Positions 1 through 8,271 of a DNA stretch of 59,145 nt are shown here, one piece after another (the first letter of the stretch is position 1; every line of letters starts with the position of its first letter). Source of the stretch: Candidatus Kapaibacterium sp. (GTDB lineage Bacteria > Bacteroidota > Ignavibacteria > Kapaibacteriales > UBA2268); the NCBI GenBank assembly GCA_026418625.1, contig JAOABA010000014.1, positions 1 to 59,145 on the forward strand, read 5' to 3'. A program made the translations under genes and the position numbers. Below the pieces are notes generated by a model. It was not told where the DNA came from. It searched no databases and worked only from the letters and a program-made list of their open reading frames with translations.

Positions 1-206
1 TGTTAGCACCTATTGGAGATAATTTTACAATGGGGATTGATGATGCAGTTAAAGCGGTTGAATTTGTCAATCCTGAACTTGCAATACCGATGCATTATAA
101 TACTTTTGGTGTAATTCAGGCGGACCCCGAAGAATTTAAACGAAAAGTTCAGAGTATAGGTAAGAATTGCAGAGTAATGCAATTCGGTGAAACAATTGAA
201 TTTTGA
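1..206 (+). CDS. MBL-fold metal-dependent hydrolase, UPF0173 type (3' end only)
   Basis: This is the last 67 codons of a gene that begins before the window, read in the frame of base 3 and ending with TGA at 204-206. The visible peptide includes LAPIGDNFTMG and IPMHYNTFG. These match the C-terminal part of UPF0173 / UlaG-like metallo-beta-lactamase-fold hydrolases, where the His of the PMHYNTF motif is a metal ligand. The catalytic HxHxDH motif would lie upstream and cannot be seen. Substrates of this family are poorly defined. The isomerase gene follows closely on the same strand, so co-transcription is plausible. Confidence 0.75.
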   Translation, partial: LAPIGDNFTMGIDDAVKAVEFVNPELAIPMHYNTFGVIQADPEEFKRKVQSIGKNCRVMQFGETIEF

Positions 207-243
207 TTTTGATAATTGTCTCTTCAGTAAGAATTTGGAAAAA

Positions 244-1311
244 ATGAATATACAAGATTTACTAAAAATTGACACCCATAATATGCATCAGGTATTGAAA
301 AATTTTCCTGAGCAAATCAAAGAAGCAGTTGAAATAGGAAAAGAAGCAAGAATATATTCCAAATCATATAAACCGGATTCTATTATTATACTTGGTATGG
401 GTGGTTCGGCGATTGGAGGAGATTTGCTATCATCATTTTTGCAATCAAGTCCCGAAACAAATGTATTAACAATTAAAGTCAACAGAAATTACAATATCAA
501 TCAAATTATTGGCGATTCGTGTCTGGTGATAGCAAGTTCATATTCAGGCAATACTGAAGAGACAATTTCTGCTTTTGAATTAGCACGAAAACAGACGAAT
601 AACATTTTGTGCATTACTACTGGTGGAATTCTGGGTTCACTTGCAGAAAAATATGCACTGCCTTTAATAAAAATACCTACTGGATATCAACCAAGGTGTG
701 CTTTAGCATATTCATTTTTTCCTTTGCTTTATGTTTTAATAAGATTAAATCTATTTTCCATAAATACTGAAAAGATGATAGAAGGTGCAATAGAAGAAAC
801 GATTGAAGAGATGATTAAACTTTCGGAGATTTATTCTTTGCCGGACGAAAATAACTCAGCATATACAACTACCCAAAAAATTGTAAATACAATTCCAATC
901 ATATATTCTTCAACTGAAAGATTAGACTCTGTCAATCTTCGCTGGAGGGACCAGATTAATGAAAATTCGAAGAATCTTTGCTATGGAAGTTTGCTACCGG
1001 AGATGAACCACAACGAGATAAATTCATTCAGCCATCCGCAAGATTTAATTCAAAGACTATCTGTCATTTACTTAAAAGATAAAGATGATCATCCGAGAAT
1101 TTCGGAAAGGTTTAATGCTTTGAATGATATTCTTGAAGACAAGGTGAATATTCAATTTTCCTTTAGCGGTAAAGGGAAAAATTTTTTAACAAGGATGTTT
1201 GAGTTAGTTTATCTTGGGGATTGGATAAGCTACTATCTTGCAATTGAAAATAAAATTGATCCAACACCAATACCAGTAATAAATTACTTAAAAGAACGTC
1301 TTAGTAATTGA
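244..1311 (+). CDS. bifunctional phosphoglucose/phosphomannose isomerase
   Basis: The 355-residue product should interconvert glucose-6-P or mannose-6-P with fructose-6-P in the cytoplasm. It has two SIS sugar-isomerase folds. The first shows GMGGSAIGGD near residues 51-60 and SSYSGNTEET near residue 97, which bind the sugar phosphate. The C-terminal half carries PEMNHNEI near residue 253, the signature of the bacterial PGI/PMI C-terminal domain, with the catalytic Glu and His. Length fits the family (about 320-360). The reading frame is open from a GTG at 187, but that would overlap the upstream gene by 20 bases. The ATG at 244 follows a GGAAAA and matches the usual N-terminus, so it is preferred. 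Its products feed sugar-nucleotide synthesis. Confidence 0.9.
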   Translation: MNIQDLLKIDTHNMHQVLKNFPEQIKEAVEIGKEARIYSKSYKPDSIIILGMGGSAIGGDLLSSFLQSSPETNVLTIKVNRNYNINQIIGDSCLVIASSYSGNTEETISAFELARKQTNNILCITTGGILGSLAEKYALPLIKIPTGYQPRCALAYSFFPLLYVLIRLNLFSINTEKMIEGAIEETIEEMIKLSEIYSLPDENNSAYTTTQKIVNTIPIIYSSTERLDSVNLRWRDQINENSKNLCYGSLLPEMNHNEINSFSHPQDLIQRLSVIYLKDKDDHPRISERFNALNDILEDKVNIQFSFSGKGKNFLTRMFELVYLGDWISYYLAIENKIDPTPIPVINYLKERLSN

Positions 1312-1353
1312 TTAATAAGAAATTTACGTTTCTATTTAATTAAAGAGGAAAAT

Positions 1354-1384
1354 TTTGTCAAGGCAAAAATTTTTCGTATATTTG
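1354..1384 (+). promoter_or_regulatory. Bacteroidota-type promoter of the CarD/Tudor-tailed gene and rpsU
   Basis: TTTG at 1354-1357 and TATATTTG at 1377-1384 are separated by 19 bases. This fits the TTTG-N19-TAnnTTTG consensus of the primary sigma factor in Bacteroidota and related phyla. It lies 39 bases before the ATG at 1423. It is the clearest promoter in the window and supports the taxonomic reading. Confidence 0.6.
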
Positions 1385-1422
1385 TAATTCATTTATTCAA
1401 AAATTATAAAAAAGAAGTCATT

Positions 1423-1827
1423 ATGGAAGGTAGAAAACGTTCGAGGAGAGCAAAATACATAACCCTCTACTCACCATTCCTGATGAAGGAAACAAAGCAC
1501 GAGCTTATTGGCGAACCTGTCGAAACAGAAAAAGGCAGGCAGCAATGGGCAAGATGCACACGTAGCCATCATTCACAACTAATTAATCTTGATGCTATTG
1601 AAGCAGAAGCCGATAAATCAAAGGCTGTTATTCATATTTCGAGAGAAGATGCGAGAAAATATTCACCAAGAGAAGAATATCAAATTGGTGATGTTATTTT
1701 CCATAGCATTTGGGATGATGTCGGTATTGTCAGAGCTAAAGAGGTTACCAGCACAGGCGGAAAATCAATCCTTGTGCAATTCGAAAAAAATAACGAAAAA
1801 AGATTAATTGAAAATTTAAAACAATAA
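1423..1827 (+). CDS. small basic protein with a CarD/Tudor-like C-terminal domain
   Basis: The gene encodes 134 residues and is not a named family that I recognise with confidence. The N-terminus is basic (GRKRSRRAKY). From about residue 85 the sequence YQIGDVIFHSIWDDVGIV followed by VQFEKNNEKRLI resembles the small beta-barrel found at the end of UvrD/PcrA helicases and in CarD. There it binds RNA polymerase or DNA. No catalytic motif is visible. It has its own promoter just upstream and is followed after 24 bases by rpsU, so it is likely co-transcribed with a translation gene. A role in transcription or nucleic-acid binding is an inference from the C-terminal fold only. Confidence 0.6.
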   Translation: MEGRKRSRRAKYITLYSPFLMKETKHELIGEPVETEKGRQQWARCTRSHHSQLINLDAIEAEADKSKAVIHISREDARKYSPREEYQIGDVIFHSIWDDVGIVRAKEVTSTGGKSILVQFEKNNEKRLIENLKQ

Positions 1828-1851
1828 AAAAAAGAAAGGAGTGAGAAGATT

Positions 1852-2046
1852 TTGATAGGCGTTACATTACAAACTAATGAAAACATTGACAGGGCTTTGA
1901 GGAGATTTAAGAAGAAATATGAAAGAAGCGGTATCTTGAGAGAATACAAGAAAAGAACCGCATTTACAAAGCCATCGGTCGAAAAAAGGCTTTCAAAGTT
2001 GAAAGCACAAAGACGCCAACATCGAGCTACTCTCGAAATGGAATAA
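1852..2046 (+). CDS. rpsU: 30S ribosomal protein bS21
   Basis: The 64-residue protein is a typical bS21: an acidic-then-basic N-terminus (NENIDRALRRFKKKYER), REYKKRTAFTKPS in the middle and a very basic tail (KAQRRQHR). bS21 sits on the 30S platform near the anti-Shine-Dalgarno end of 16S rRNA and promotes initiation. The start is a TTG at 1852, preceded by a strong AAGGAG at 1836-1841. No ATG occurs in frame before the conserved N-terminus. A terminator follows, closing a two-gene unit with the CarD/Tudor-tailed protein. Confidence 0.95.
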   Translation: MIGVTLQTNENIDRALRRFKKKYERSGILREYKKRTAFTKPSVEKRLSKLKAQRRQHRATLEME

Positions 2047-2075
2047 TAATTACTCGCTCCAAATTTGAAATTGAA

Positions 2076-2111
2076 GGGGCTGCCTCAAAAGGGCAGTCTC
2101 TTTTGTTTTTT
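2076..2111 (+). terminator. Rho-independent terminator after rpsU
   Basis: GGGGCTGCC at 2076-2084 pairs with GGCAGTCTC at 2092-2100 (nine pairs, two of them G-U) around a short A-rich loop. It is followed by TTTTGTTTTTT. It lies 30 bases after the rpsU stop and just before the convergent sigma-54 regulator. Confidence 0.8.
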
Positions 2112-3537
2112 AGAGTTTCTTGGTTCTATATAATTGGGTGTTAATTCCGTATTTACGGACTTTGTTATGTAGAGTTTCACGACTTATGCCAAGCATAGCA
2201 GCGGCTTTGCTAACGTTGCCGTCGCAGCGTTCTAAAGTTGCCTCGATTTTTTTCTTATCAACTTCAGCAAGGTCTTCCTTTAAAGTCTTCCCATAAGAAA
2301 TTGAAATTTCACTGGGAGTTTGATCCGGTGAGGGTGGTTTAGCTGAGCTAATAATTTTATTGATATCAGTAACCTCAATTTGTTCACGCTGGACGGTTTG
2401 TAAAGCAACTTTGACAACGCTGATTAATTCCCTAACGTTTCCACGCCATTCAAGTTCCTGCATATACTGGATAGCAGAGGGAGAAAAGAATTTTTTATCT
2501 ATATAATCTTTGTTATGCCTTGCTACAACCATATCAACGATGTGAGGTATATCTTCGGCTCTTTCTCTTAAAGGTGGAATTCTAATTTCGCATTCCCTCA
2601 AACGGTGATAAAGTTGCTCCCTGAATTTTGATTCTTTCATAGCAAAAAGTAAGTCTTTATCAGTAGCTGAAATGAATCTGACGTCCAGTTCTTCTGTTTC
2701 GATAGAGCCAACTTTTCTAATCATTTTCTCTTCAATTGGAATGAAGAGGTTTGATTGTAACTCAAGACTAAGATCACCGATTTCATCAAGGAACAGAGTT
2801 CCTTTGTGAGCGGATTGGAAAAGTCCTTTTTTCGTTTCGGTTGCTCCAGAGAAAGAACCTTTGTTATGTCCAAAAAGCTCGCTTTGGAAAAGTTCTTTCG
2901 GGATGTTTGGTATATCAACAGTAACAAAAGGATATTTAGCCCTTCGGCTGATATTATGAATTGCTTTTGCAACTAATTTTTTGCCAGTTCCTGTTTCTCC
3001 TGAGATAAGGACATTAAGGTCGGTTCTGCCAAATCTAATGATTGAGTCTCCGAGTTCAATCATTACCTTTGTTTTCCCCACAATATCATTAGCGAGGAGA
3101 AATTTTTCGATTTCTTTTGCTTCGGTTCTTGGATCGAGCCTGCTCATAGCGCTCGAAAGGACTTCATTAATTTTTTCTTTGCTTAAAATGCTTTTTTCAA
3201 TGAAGTTAATAGCTCCAAGCTTTGTTGCTTTAACGGCTGTTTCAATAGTGCCTTTACCTGTAACCATAATAACGGGTATAGCAGGGTAGCTTCTTCTGAG
3301 GCTTTCGAGAACGTCAATGCCGTTCATTGTTGCATTTGGACCGAACTCAATATCAAGCAGGACGAGTCCGACACGTCGAAAATTTTTTTCGATGTACAGA
3401 ATAGCCTCATCGGGCTTTTGTATTGTATGAGTTTGATAATTGAATGATTGCACAATGTCTGCCATTGTTGTGCAAAAATCCAAGTCATCATCAGCGATGA
3501 GGACTAACAAGTTATCCGTTTGAGCAAAATTAAGCAT
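2110..3537 (-). CDS. NtrC-family response regulator, sigma-54-dependent activator
   Basis: The 475 residues have the standard NtrC order. A receiver domain (about 10-130) has acidic residues DDD at 16-18 and phospho-acceptor Asp62 in LLDIEFG. An AAA+ domain (about 140-370) has Walker A GETGTGKK near 178 and Walker B LFLDEIGDL. A Fis-type helix-turn-helix lies at about 430-465 (VSKAAAMLGISRETLHNK). On phosphorylation such proteins hexamerise, hydrolyse ATP and open sigma-54 promoters. The sigma-54 contact loop reads GSFSGA instead of the canonical GAFTGA. No partner histidine kinase is adjacent, so the signal and target genes cannot be read here. Confidence 0.93.
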   Translation of the reverse strand: MLNFAQTDNLLVLIADDDLDFCTTMADIVQSFNYQTHTIQKPDEAILYIEKNFRRVGLVLLDIEFGPNATMNGIDVLESLRRSYPAIPVIMVTGKGTIETAVKATKLGAINFIEKSILSKEKINEVLSSAMSRLDPRTEAKEIEKFLLANDIVGKTKVMIELGDSIIRFGRTDLNVLISGETGTGKKLVAKAIHNISRRAKYPFVTVDIPNIPKELFQSELFGHNKGSFSGATETKKGLFQSAHKGTLFLDEIGDLSLELQSNLFIPIEEKMIRKVGSIETEELDVRFISATDKDLLFAMKESKFREQLYHRLRECEIRIPPLRERAEDIPHIVDMVVARHNKDYIDKKFFSPSAIQYMQELEWRGNVRELISVVKVALQTVQREQIEVTDINKIISSAKPPSPDQTPSEISISYGKTLKEDLAEVDKKKIEATLERCDGNVSKAAAMLGISRETLHNKVRKYGINTQLYRTKKL

Positions 3538-3613
3538 ACGTAAAATTAAGAAATTTTTGCTTTTTTTCGAAAATGATTTGTAAGTTATTTATTTTAATAA
3601 ATTTATAAATATA

Positions 3614-4084
3614 TTATTTGATTGTTGATTTCAATGTATTCAAGCTATCATAAATTTCCTGAAAACCTCTACTGTTTTTGGTATTAAATCTCGGGTGCCA
3701 TTTAACAAACAAATTAGAGCTTTTTTCAGGGTTAATATATTCAAAATAACGAAGGGTATCGCCAATTTCATTAACAATCTGAGTTTTAAGAATAGTTTTG
3801 GTTATGTTCCCTAAGATGTTGCAATAAGACTCTTGATTAGCATTACCAAATTTTGAGATTTTTGGAGATGAATTAGCTGTTTGTTCGTAATTGAATAATT
3901 CGGCTTTACTATTTAGTTCGAAGCCAATTCTTTTATTGTCTTTGATAAAAATTTCACCCCACCTGATGATAAGCTCTTTTTGGTGAGCTTTAGTGCATTC
4001 AGCATAATCAAGACTTTTGCAAGAGATTAAGTTAAAAAGAATAGTTAGAAGACTTAATTTAAAAAACCAATGTATTTTTTTCAT
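3614..4084 (-). CDS. hypothetical lipoprotein
   Basis: The product has 156 residues. The N-terminus has a basic start, a hydrophobic stretch and the lipobox LISC with lipidated Cys at about residue 22, so it should be an anchored envelope lipoprotein. The rest shows no family signature that I recognise. It contains several Cys residues and a Trp-rich patch (RWGEIF, VKWHPRF). The frame is open further upstream inside gltX, but the ATG at 4084 gives a clean signal peptide and overlaps the gltX end by only 26 bases. It is probably expressed with gltX by read-through. Confidence 0.6.
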   Translation of the reverse strand: MKKIHWFFKLSLLTILFNLISCKSLDYAECTKAHQKELIIRWGEIFIKDNKRIGFELNSKAELFNYEQTANSSPKISKFGNANQESYCNILGNITKTILKTQIVNEIGDTLRYFEYINPEKSSNLFVKWHPRFNTKNSRGFQEIYDSLNTLKSTIK

Positions 4085-5528
4085 AGTTATCGATAAAATA
4101 TTGAATTCTTGATAAACATTCATTTTTGCCAAGTATTTCCATAGTTTCAAACATTCCAGCACCAGCAGAACGACCAGTGATAACAAGCCGTAAGGGGTGA
4201 ATAATGTCTTTCAGCTTCAAACCCCTTTCGGATGCAGTTTCGAGAGTTGCTTTGTGCAAATCATCGTGAACAAAGTTATCTATTTTTGAATACTTTATTA
4301 GAAGTTCTTTTAAAATAGCAAGAGAATAATCTTTCCAGTATTTTTCGAAGTATTCCTTATCAAATTTTTCGGGTTTTTGAAACATATAGGGACAAAAATC
4401 CAGAATTTGATGTAGAAAAGTAACTCTCTCTCTATGAACTTTAATGACTTTTTCTAAATAATCATTGCTGAATTCAGGATAGCCTTTGCCAATTAGAATA
4501 GTCTTAAACTGAATAGCAAGCTCTTTTGTGTCCTTTTTCATAAGATATTGGAAATTCATCCAATTGAGTTTTTCAATATCAAAAACGGCACCTCCTTTGT
4601 TTACTTTTTCGAGCTTGAAGCTGTCAATTAATTCCTGAAAATCGTATATTTCTCTATCGCCAGTAGGATTCCAACCAAGAAGAGCAACAAAGTTAATAAT
4701 AGCTTCTTTAAAATAGCCCTTTTGTCTGTAATCTTCAACTGCAACATCACCTTGACGTTTGCTAAGTTTTGACCTATCTTTGTTCAAAAGTAAAGGAAGA
4801 TGGGCAAATTTCGGCAAATCCCAACCAAAAGCTTCATAAAGAAGAATATGTTTAGGTGTGGAAGGAAGCCATTCTTCTCCTCTGATAACGTGAGTAATCT
4901 TCATCAAATAGTCATCAACAACATTTGCAAGATGATAAGTAGGGTAGCCATCGGATTTTAAAAGCACCTGATCATCAATTTCTGAAGAGTCAACTGTTAT
5001 GTCTCCTCTAATTATATCATTAAAATGAACTTTGTAATTATCTGGAACTAATAATCTGACAACATAAGGTTCATCGGAATTTAATCTCTGCTTTACTTCA
5101 GTCTCTGAGAGTGTAAATTGATTTTTCATCGTTTTGCGATCATATTTTGGATTTAATCCTTTTTCTTGAAGTTTTTTTCGCATTGCTTCAAGCTCTTCAG
5201 AAGTATCGAAAGCGTAATAAGCATTTCCTTTTTCTAAAAGTAAATTAGCGTGTTTTTTATAAATTTCGAGGCGTTCAGATTGAATATATGGACCGTAATC
5301 ACCGCCAACACCGGGACCCTCGTCAAAAAGAATACCAGCCCAATTTAAAATTTCAATCAAACCTTCCATAGCATTTTCGACAAACCTTGATCTATCAGTA
5401 TCTTCGATACGTAAAATAAACTTACCACCCTGATTTTTAGCGAATAGGTAGTTATAAAGGGCTGTTCTTAAGCCACCAATGTGAAGATAGCCAGTTGGCG
5501 ATGGAGCAAATCTAACTCTAACACTCAT
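4059..5528 (-). CDS. gltX: glutamyl-tRNA synthetase
   Basis: The 489-residue class I synthetase charges tRNA-Glu with glutamate using ATP. The N-terminus shows the HIGH-type motif as HIGG (residues 16-19, in PSPTGYLHIGG). The KMSKS loop appears as KLSKR near residue 253 (DRSKLSKRQGD). The middle contains the expected DDQVLLKSDGYPTYHLANVVDD and RGEEWLPSTPKH segments. Length is usual for bacterial GltX. Because no GlnRS can be looked for here, it is not possible to say whether this is a discriminating or non-discriminating enzyme. Confidence 0.96.
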   Translation of the reverse strand: MSVRVRFAPSPTGYLHIGGLRTALYNYLFAKNQGGKFILRIEDTDRSRFVENAMEGLIEILNWAGILFDEGPGVGGDYGPYIQSERLEIYKKHANLLLEKGNAYYAFDTSEELEAMRKKLQEKGLNPKYDRKTMKNQFTLSETEVKQRLNSDEPYVVRLLVPDNYKVHFNDIIRGDITVDSSEIDDQVLLKSDGYPTYHLANVVDDYLMKITHVIRGEEWLPSTPKHILLYEAFGWDLPKFAHLPLLLNKDRSKLSKRQGDVAVEDYRQKGYFKEAIINFVALLGWNPTGDREIYDFQELIDSFKLEKVNKGGAVFDIEKLNWMNFQYLMKKDTKELAIQFKTILIGKGYPEFSNDYLEKVIKVHRERVTFLHQILDFCPYMFQKPEKFDKEYFEKYWKDYSLAILKELLIKYSKIDNFVHDDLHKATLETASERGLKLKDIIHPLRLVITGRSAGAGMFETMEILGKNECLSRIQYFIDNYEKNTLVF

Positions 5529-5705
5529 ATTAAAATTAAAAATATTAAAAATTGTAACATTTTCTAACGTAATTTGTTGTTTATTAATGTAATTGATAGA
5601 ATTTTATTTCGTTATTTTTAATAATTTAATGAAACAAAAGTCTTAATTTTGGTATATTCATATTTACAGAAGAAAAAAATTAAATAAAGGTTTTCTGGTT
5701 ATTTG

Positions 5706-6263
5706 ATGGCAAAAAAATACTCTGAATATAGTGATATAGAGCTTTATAATCTTATTCTTGAGGATAAGAAGAGTAAAGAGTTAGCTTTTGCCGAATTATA
5801 TAACCGATATTCAAGAAAAATATATTTTTATTGTTTTAGAATTATTGGAAATCAACAACAAGCAGAGGATGCATTTCAGGAAACATTTTTAAATTTTCTT
5901 CAATCTGTCAAACCTGATAGGGTTATGACCAATGTTGGCGGTTTCCTTTTGAGAATTGCAAGAAATATTTGTCATAAACATATAAGGGATACAAGAAAAC
6001 CTGTTGTTTCGATAAATGATATTGATTTATCTTTCAACGATGAAAGTTTCGAAAAGAAAGAATTAGCATCAATAGTAGTAGCATCGCTTGAACTTTTAAG
6101 CGAGGACCAAAGGGAATCTTTGATTTTACAGGTTTATTATGATATGAGCTATGCCGAAATAGCAGAATTTTTGGGAGTGCCTGTTTCAACTGTTAGAAAT
6201 TGGATTGTTCGCTCCAAGCGAAAAGTAAGCAAAATATTAGCTCCTTATTTTGAAAGAACTTGA
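5706..6263 (+). CDS. RNA polymerase ECF-type sigma factor
   Basis: The 185-residue protein has sigma region 2 at about residues 25-95 (FAELYNRYSRKIYFYCFRI, then DAFQETFLNF) and region 4 at about 125-175 (LSEDQRESLILQVYYD, SYAEIAEFLGVPVSTVRN). There is no region 3, as in ECF sigma factors. A TTG one codon earlier is also open, but ATG at 5706 is preferred. The gene is followed after 8 bases by a membrane protein with an anti-sigma-like N-terminus and then by a lipoprotein. That is the usual layout of an envelope-sensing ECF unit. The promoter it recognises is not visible. Confidence 0.92.
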   Translation: MAKKYSEYSDIELYNLILEDKKSKELAFAELYNRYSRKIYFYCFRIIGNQQQAEDAFQETFLNFLQSVKPDRVMTNVGGFLLRIARNICHKHIRDTRKPVVSINDIDLSFNDESFEKKELASIVVASLELLSEDQRESLILQVYYDMSYAEIAEFLGVPVSTVRNWIVRSKRKVSKILAPYFERT

Positions 6264-6271
6264 GGTGGAAA

Positions 6272-7504
6272 ATGGAACACAATTTTGAAAATTCATATTC
6301 TGATTTAATTTATCTTTTCCTTGACAGGGAGGCAACTCCACTGGAGCAAGAAATATTATTCAAGGCATTATCTGAGAATGCTGACCTTCGCGCTGAGTTT
6401 GAAAATGCGCTTGAAATCTATTCGGGTTTTAAGTCCGATAAAAATAATCTGAATCCACCAGTTCACCTTGCTACATCAATTTTTGCTTCAGCCGGAATGA
6501 CATATCCAAATGGCTATAGTTCATCTATGACTAACACGATAGCTCAAAAAAGTTTTTTATCAAATTTGAAAAATCTTTTTAAACCAGCTATGTATTTGTT
6601 TATCGGAGCTATCATAACCTTTTTATCCTTTATGTTCTTTAATAGTGGTGAGAATAGTATCAACGAAGCAAGCAAAGGTATTATGACGAATGCTGATTTT
6701 GAGAGAAATCAGTTTGAATTAGTAAGTTCATATTTTTCAAATAATAATTCAAAGGAAATTATTACTGTTGTTAGAAATGTCCCAATCAAGAATAATTTCG
6801 AAGGAGCGTTTACTCAAAGCTTTGAGAGTGAGAACAAAATTATTAAAAATGAGTCTAAGACGGTTTTAGCAAATAATATAAATAAATCGGAACTTAATCT
6901 TAATAATAATATTTCTTCAAATTTCAAATTCAGCGAAGAGCTTGGCAATAATTTTGCATTATTGAATAGGAATTTTGGCAAAACCCCTGCACTATTCCTA
7001 ACTGAACCTTCAAAAAATCCAGAATTTTACTTGGAAATAAAAGGAAATACAAGTTTAAATCAGTTTCCAGTAAATTCTCAAAATCTTTCGATAAATCAAA
7101 TATATGAAAATCTTGGTTTGGGTTTGTATTATAAGATTGGAAAAAATAATTTAATAGGGGTTTTTGCAGGGAATGAGCCTTTTAGTATTTATCGTGTAAA
7201 TGATCCCGAATATATAAATGATTTTACTCCGGTTTCAAATATTTTAACTTTTGGTGGAAGTTACAGGCAATTAATTCCTGTATTTGATTTCAATGGTTAT
7301 CTCACTCCGTTTGTTGATGTAGCAACTGGCTTTTCAGAGTTTGGAGTTATTACAAAAGGAGCAGTTGGATTAAATCTAAATCCAAATAATCTATTGAATT
7401 TTGTAGTTGGACTTGATGGAACAATGTTATTCTACAAATTCAAGGGGAACATCCAAACTACAGAAAAGATCTCAGTCTTTTTCAACTTTGGCTTTAATCT
7501 TTAG
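6272..7504 (+). CDS. single-span membrane protein: anti-sigma-like N-terminus with beta-barrel-like C-terminus
   Basis: The product has 410 residues. Residues 1-75 are helical and acidic (LFLDREATPLEQEILFKAL), as in the cytosolic part of anti-sigma factors, but no zinc-binding HxxxCxxC is present. One membrane span lies at about 105-126. A low-complexity Asn/Ser-rich linker follows. From about residue 245 to the end there are alternating amphipathic strands with GLGLYYKIG, LTFGGSYRQL and a final VFFNFGFNL, which resemble an outer-membrane barrel. It starts at ATG 6272 after GAGGTGG, 8 bases after the sigma gene, so it is the probable cognate anti-sigma factor. Function is inferred from position and topology. 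Confidence 0.65.
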   Translation: MEHNFENSYSDLIYLFLDREATPLEQEILFKALSENADLRAEFENALEIYSGFKSDKNNLNPPVHLATSIFASAGMTYPNGYSSSMTNTIAQKSFLSNLKNLFKPAMYLFIGAIITFLSFMFFNSGENSINEASKGIMTNADFERNQFELVSSYFSNNNSKEIITVVRNVPIKNNFEGAFTQSFESENKIIKNESKTVLANNINKSELNLNNNISSNFKFSEELGNNFALLNRNFGKTPALFLTEPSKNPEFYLEIKGNTSLNQFPVNSQNLSINQIYENLGLGLYYKIGKNNLIGVFAGNEPFSIYRVNDPEYINDFTPVSNILTFGGSYRQLIPVFDFNGYLTPFVDVATGFSEFGVITKGAVGLNLNPNNLLNFVVGLDGTMLFYKFKGNIQTTEKISVFFNFGFNL

Positions 7505-7512
7505 TATTTACA

Positions 7513-8196
7513 ATGAACTTATTTTTAAAATTTAATAGATTTCTTTTGGCAGGAATCTTAATATTATTTAGTCTATTATTGTATTCCTGTCACGAGGCAA
7601 GTGTTTTTCCAAATAACAACAAGAAGGAACCTGATTTTGTAACCAAAAATCCGGGATATTTCCCAAATACAGTTGGAACGAAATGGGTGTATTTGGAAAA
7701 TCCCAGACTACCTTCGGCAGATTCAGTTACAATTGAAATAATATCAAGGATTGTTCTCGAAAATAAAGATACTGCATCGGTCTGGAAATTAACGAGAAGA
7801 TCAAATCCGGATTATGATTCATTGATGTATGTTACTTGTGTTAGAGATACTGTTAAATTTTATACGGATTTGAATGATATTTATAATCCAAAAAAAGTTT
7901 TTATTGCTTATTTATTACCATTGAAAATACCGAACCATTGGGACTATAGGATACCTGATAAGGACTCAATTACTGACATTGCAGTAGTTGAAAGAGTTGA
8001 ACATATAAGGGTTAGCGGAGGAATTGAATATATTGGTGCTTTTCTTATTTATCGTTCTATAAAAAGTCCAAAAGAGTATTTAGGAAACGTGAATATCTAT
8101 TTTGTTCCTTATATTGGTATGGTTTATTTTGTTCCTAATTTTGGTAAAGAGCCTGCAAACCCAATGGAATTAGTTAAATATTCAATTATGAAATAG
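7513..8196 (+). CDS. hypothetical lipoprotein of the ECF unit
   Basis: The 227-residue protein begins with a signal sequence ending in the lipobox LYSC at about residues 23-26. The mature part starts with an Asn/Lys-rich spacer. It then shows YFPNTVGTKWVY, a motif common in Bacteroidota/Ignavibacteria lipoproteins of unknown function whose body is a beta-rich domain. It follows the anti-sigma-like gene by 8 bases and probably belongs to the same transcript, perhaps as an envelope sensor or target. It ends just before the convergent pyk gene. Confidence 0.65.
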   Translation: MNLFLKFNRFLLAGILILFSLLLYSCHEASVFPNNNKKEPDFVTKNPGYFPNTVGTKWVYLENPRLPSADSVTIEIISRIVLENKDTASVWKLTRRSNPDYDSLMYVTCVRDTVKFYTDLNDIYNPKKVFIAYLLPLKIPNHWDYRIPDKDSITDIAVVERVEHIRVSGGIEYIGAFLIYRSIKSPKEYLGNVNIYFVPYIGMVYFVPNFGKEPANPMELVKYSIMK

Positions 8197-8213
8197 CCAT
8201 AATATTTGACTTA

Positions 8214-8271
8214 TTCTATTTTTATAACTTTAATGATGTTTTTTCTATTTTTATAACTTTAATGATGTTTT
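8214..8271. repeat. perfect 29-bp tandem duplication across the pyk stop
   Basis: Bases 8214-8242 are repeated exactly at 8243-8271; the flanking bases differ. The unit length is not a multiple of three, so the second copy (in pyk direction) is read in a new frame and supplies a new stop at 8222-8224. The old stop would have been at 8211-8213. Confidence 0.95.

Noticed and set aside
1589-1807. Second frame inside the CarD/Tudor-tailed gene
   Set aside because: It is an out-of-frame shadow of a gene with a promoter and a conserved C-terminal motif.
2721-2972. Other-frame reading inside the NtrC-like gene
   Set aside because: It lies wholly within a well-supported gene on the same strand and has no independent signature.
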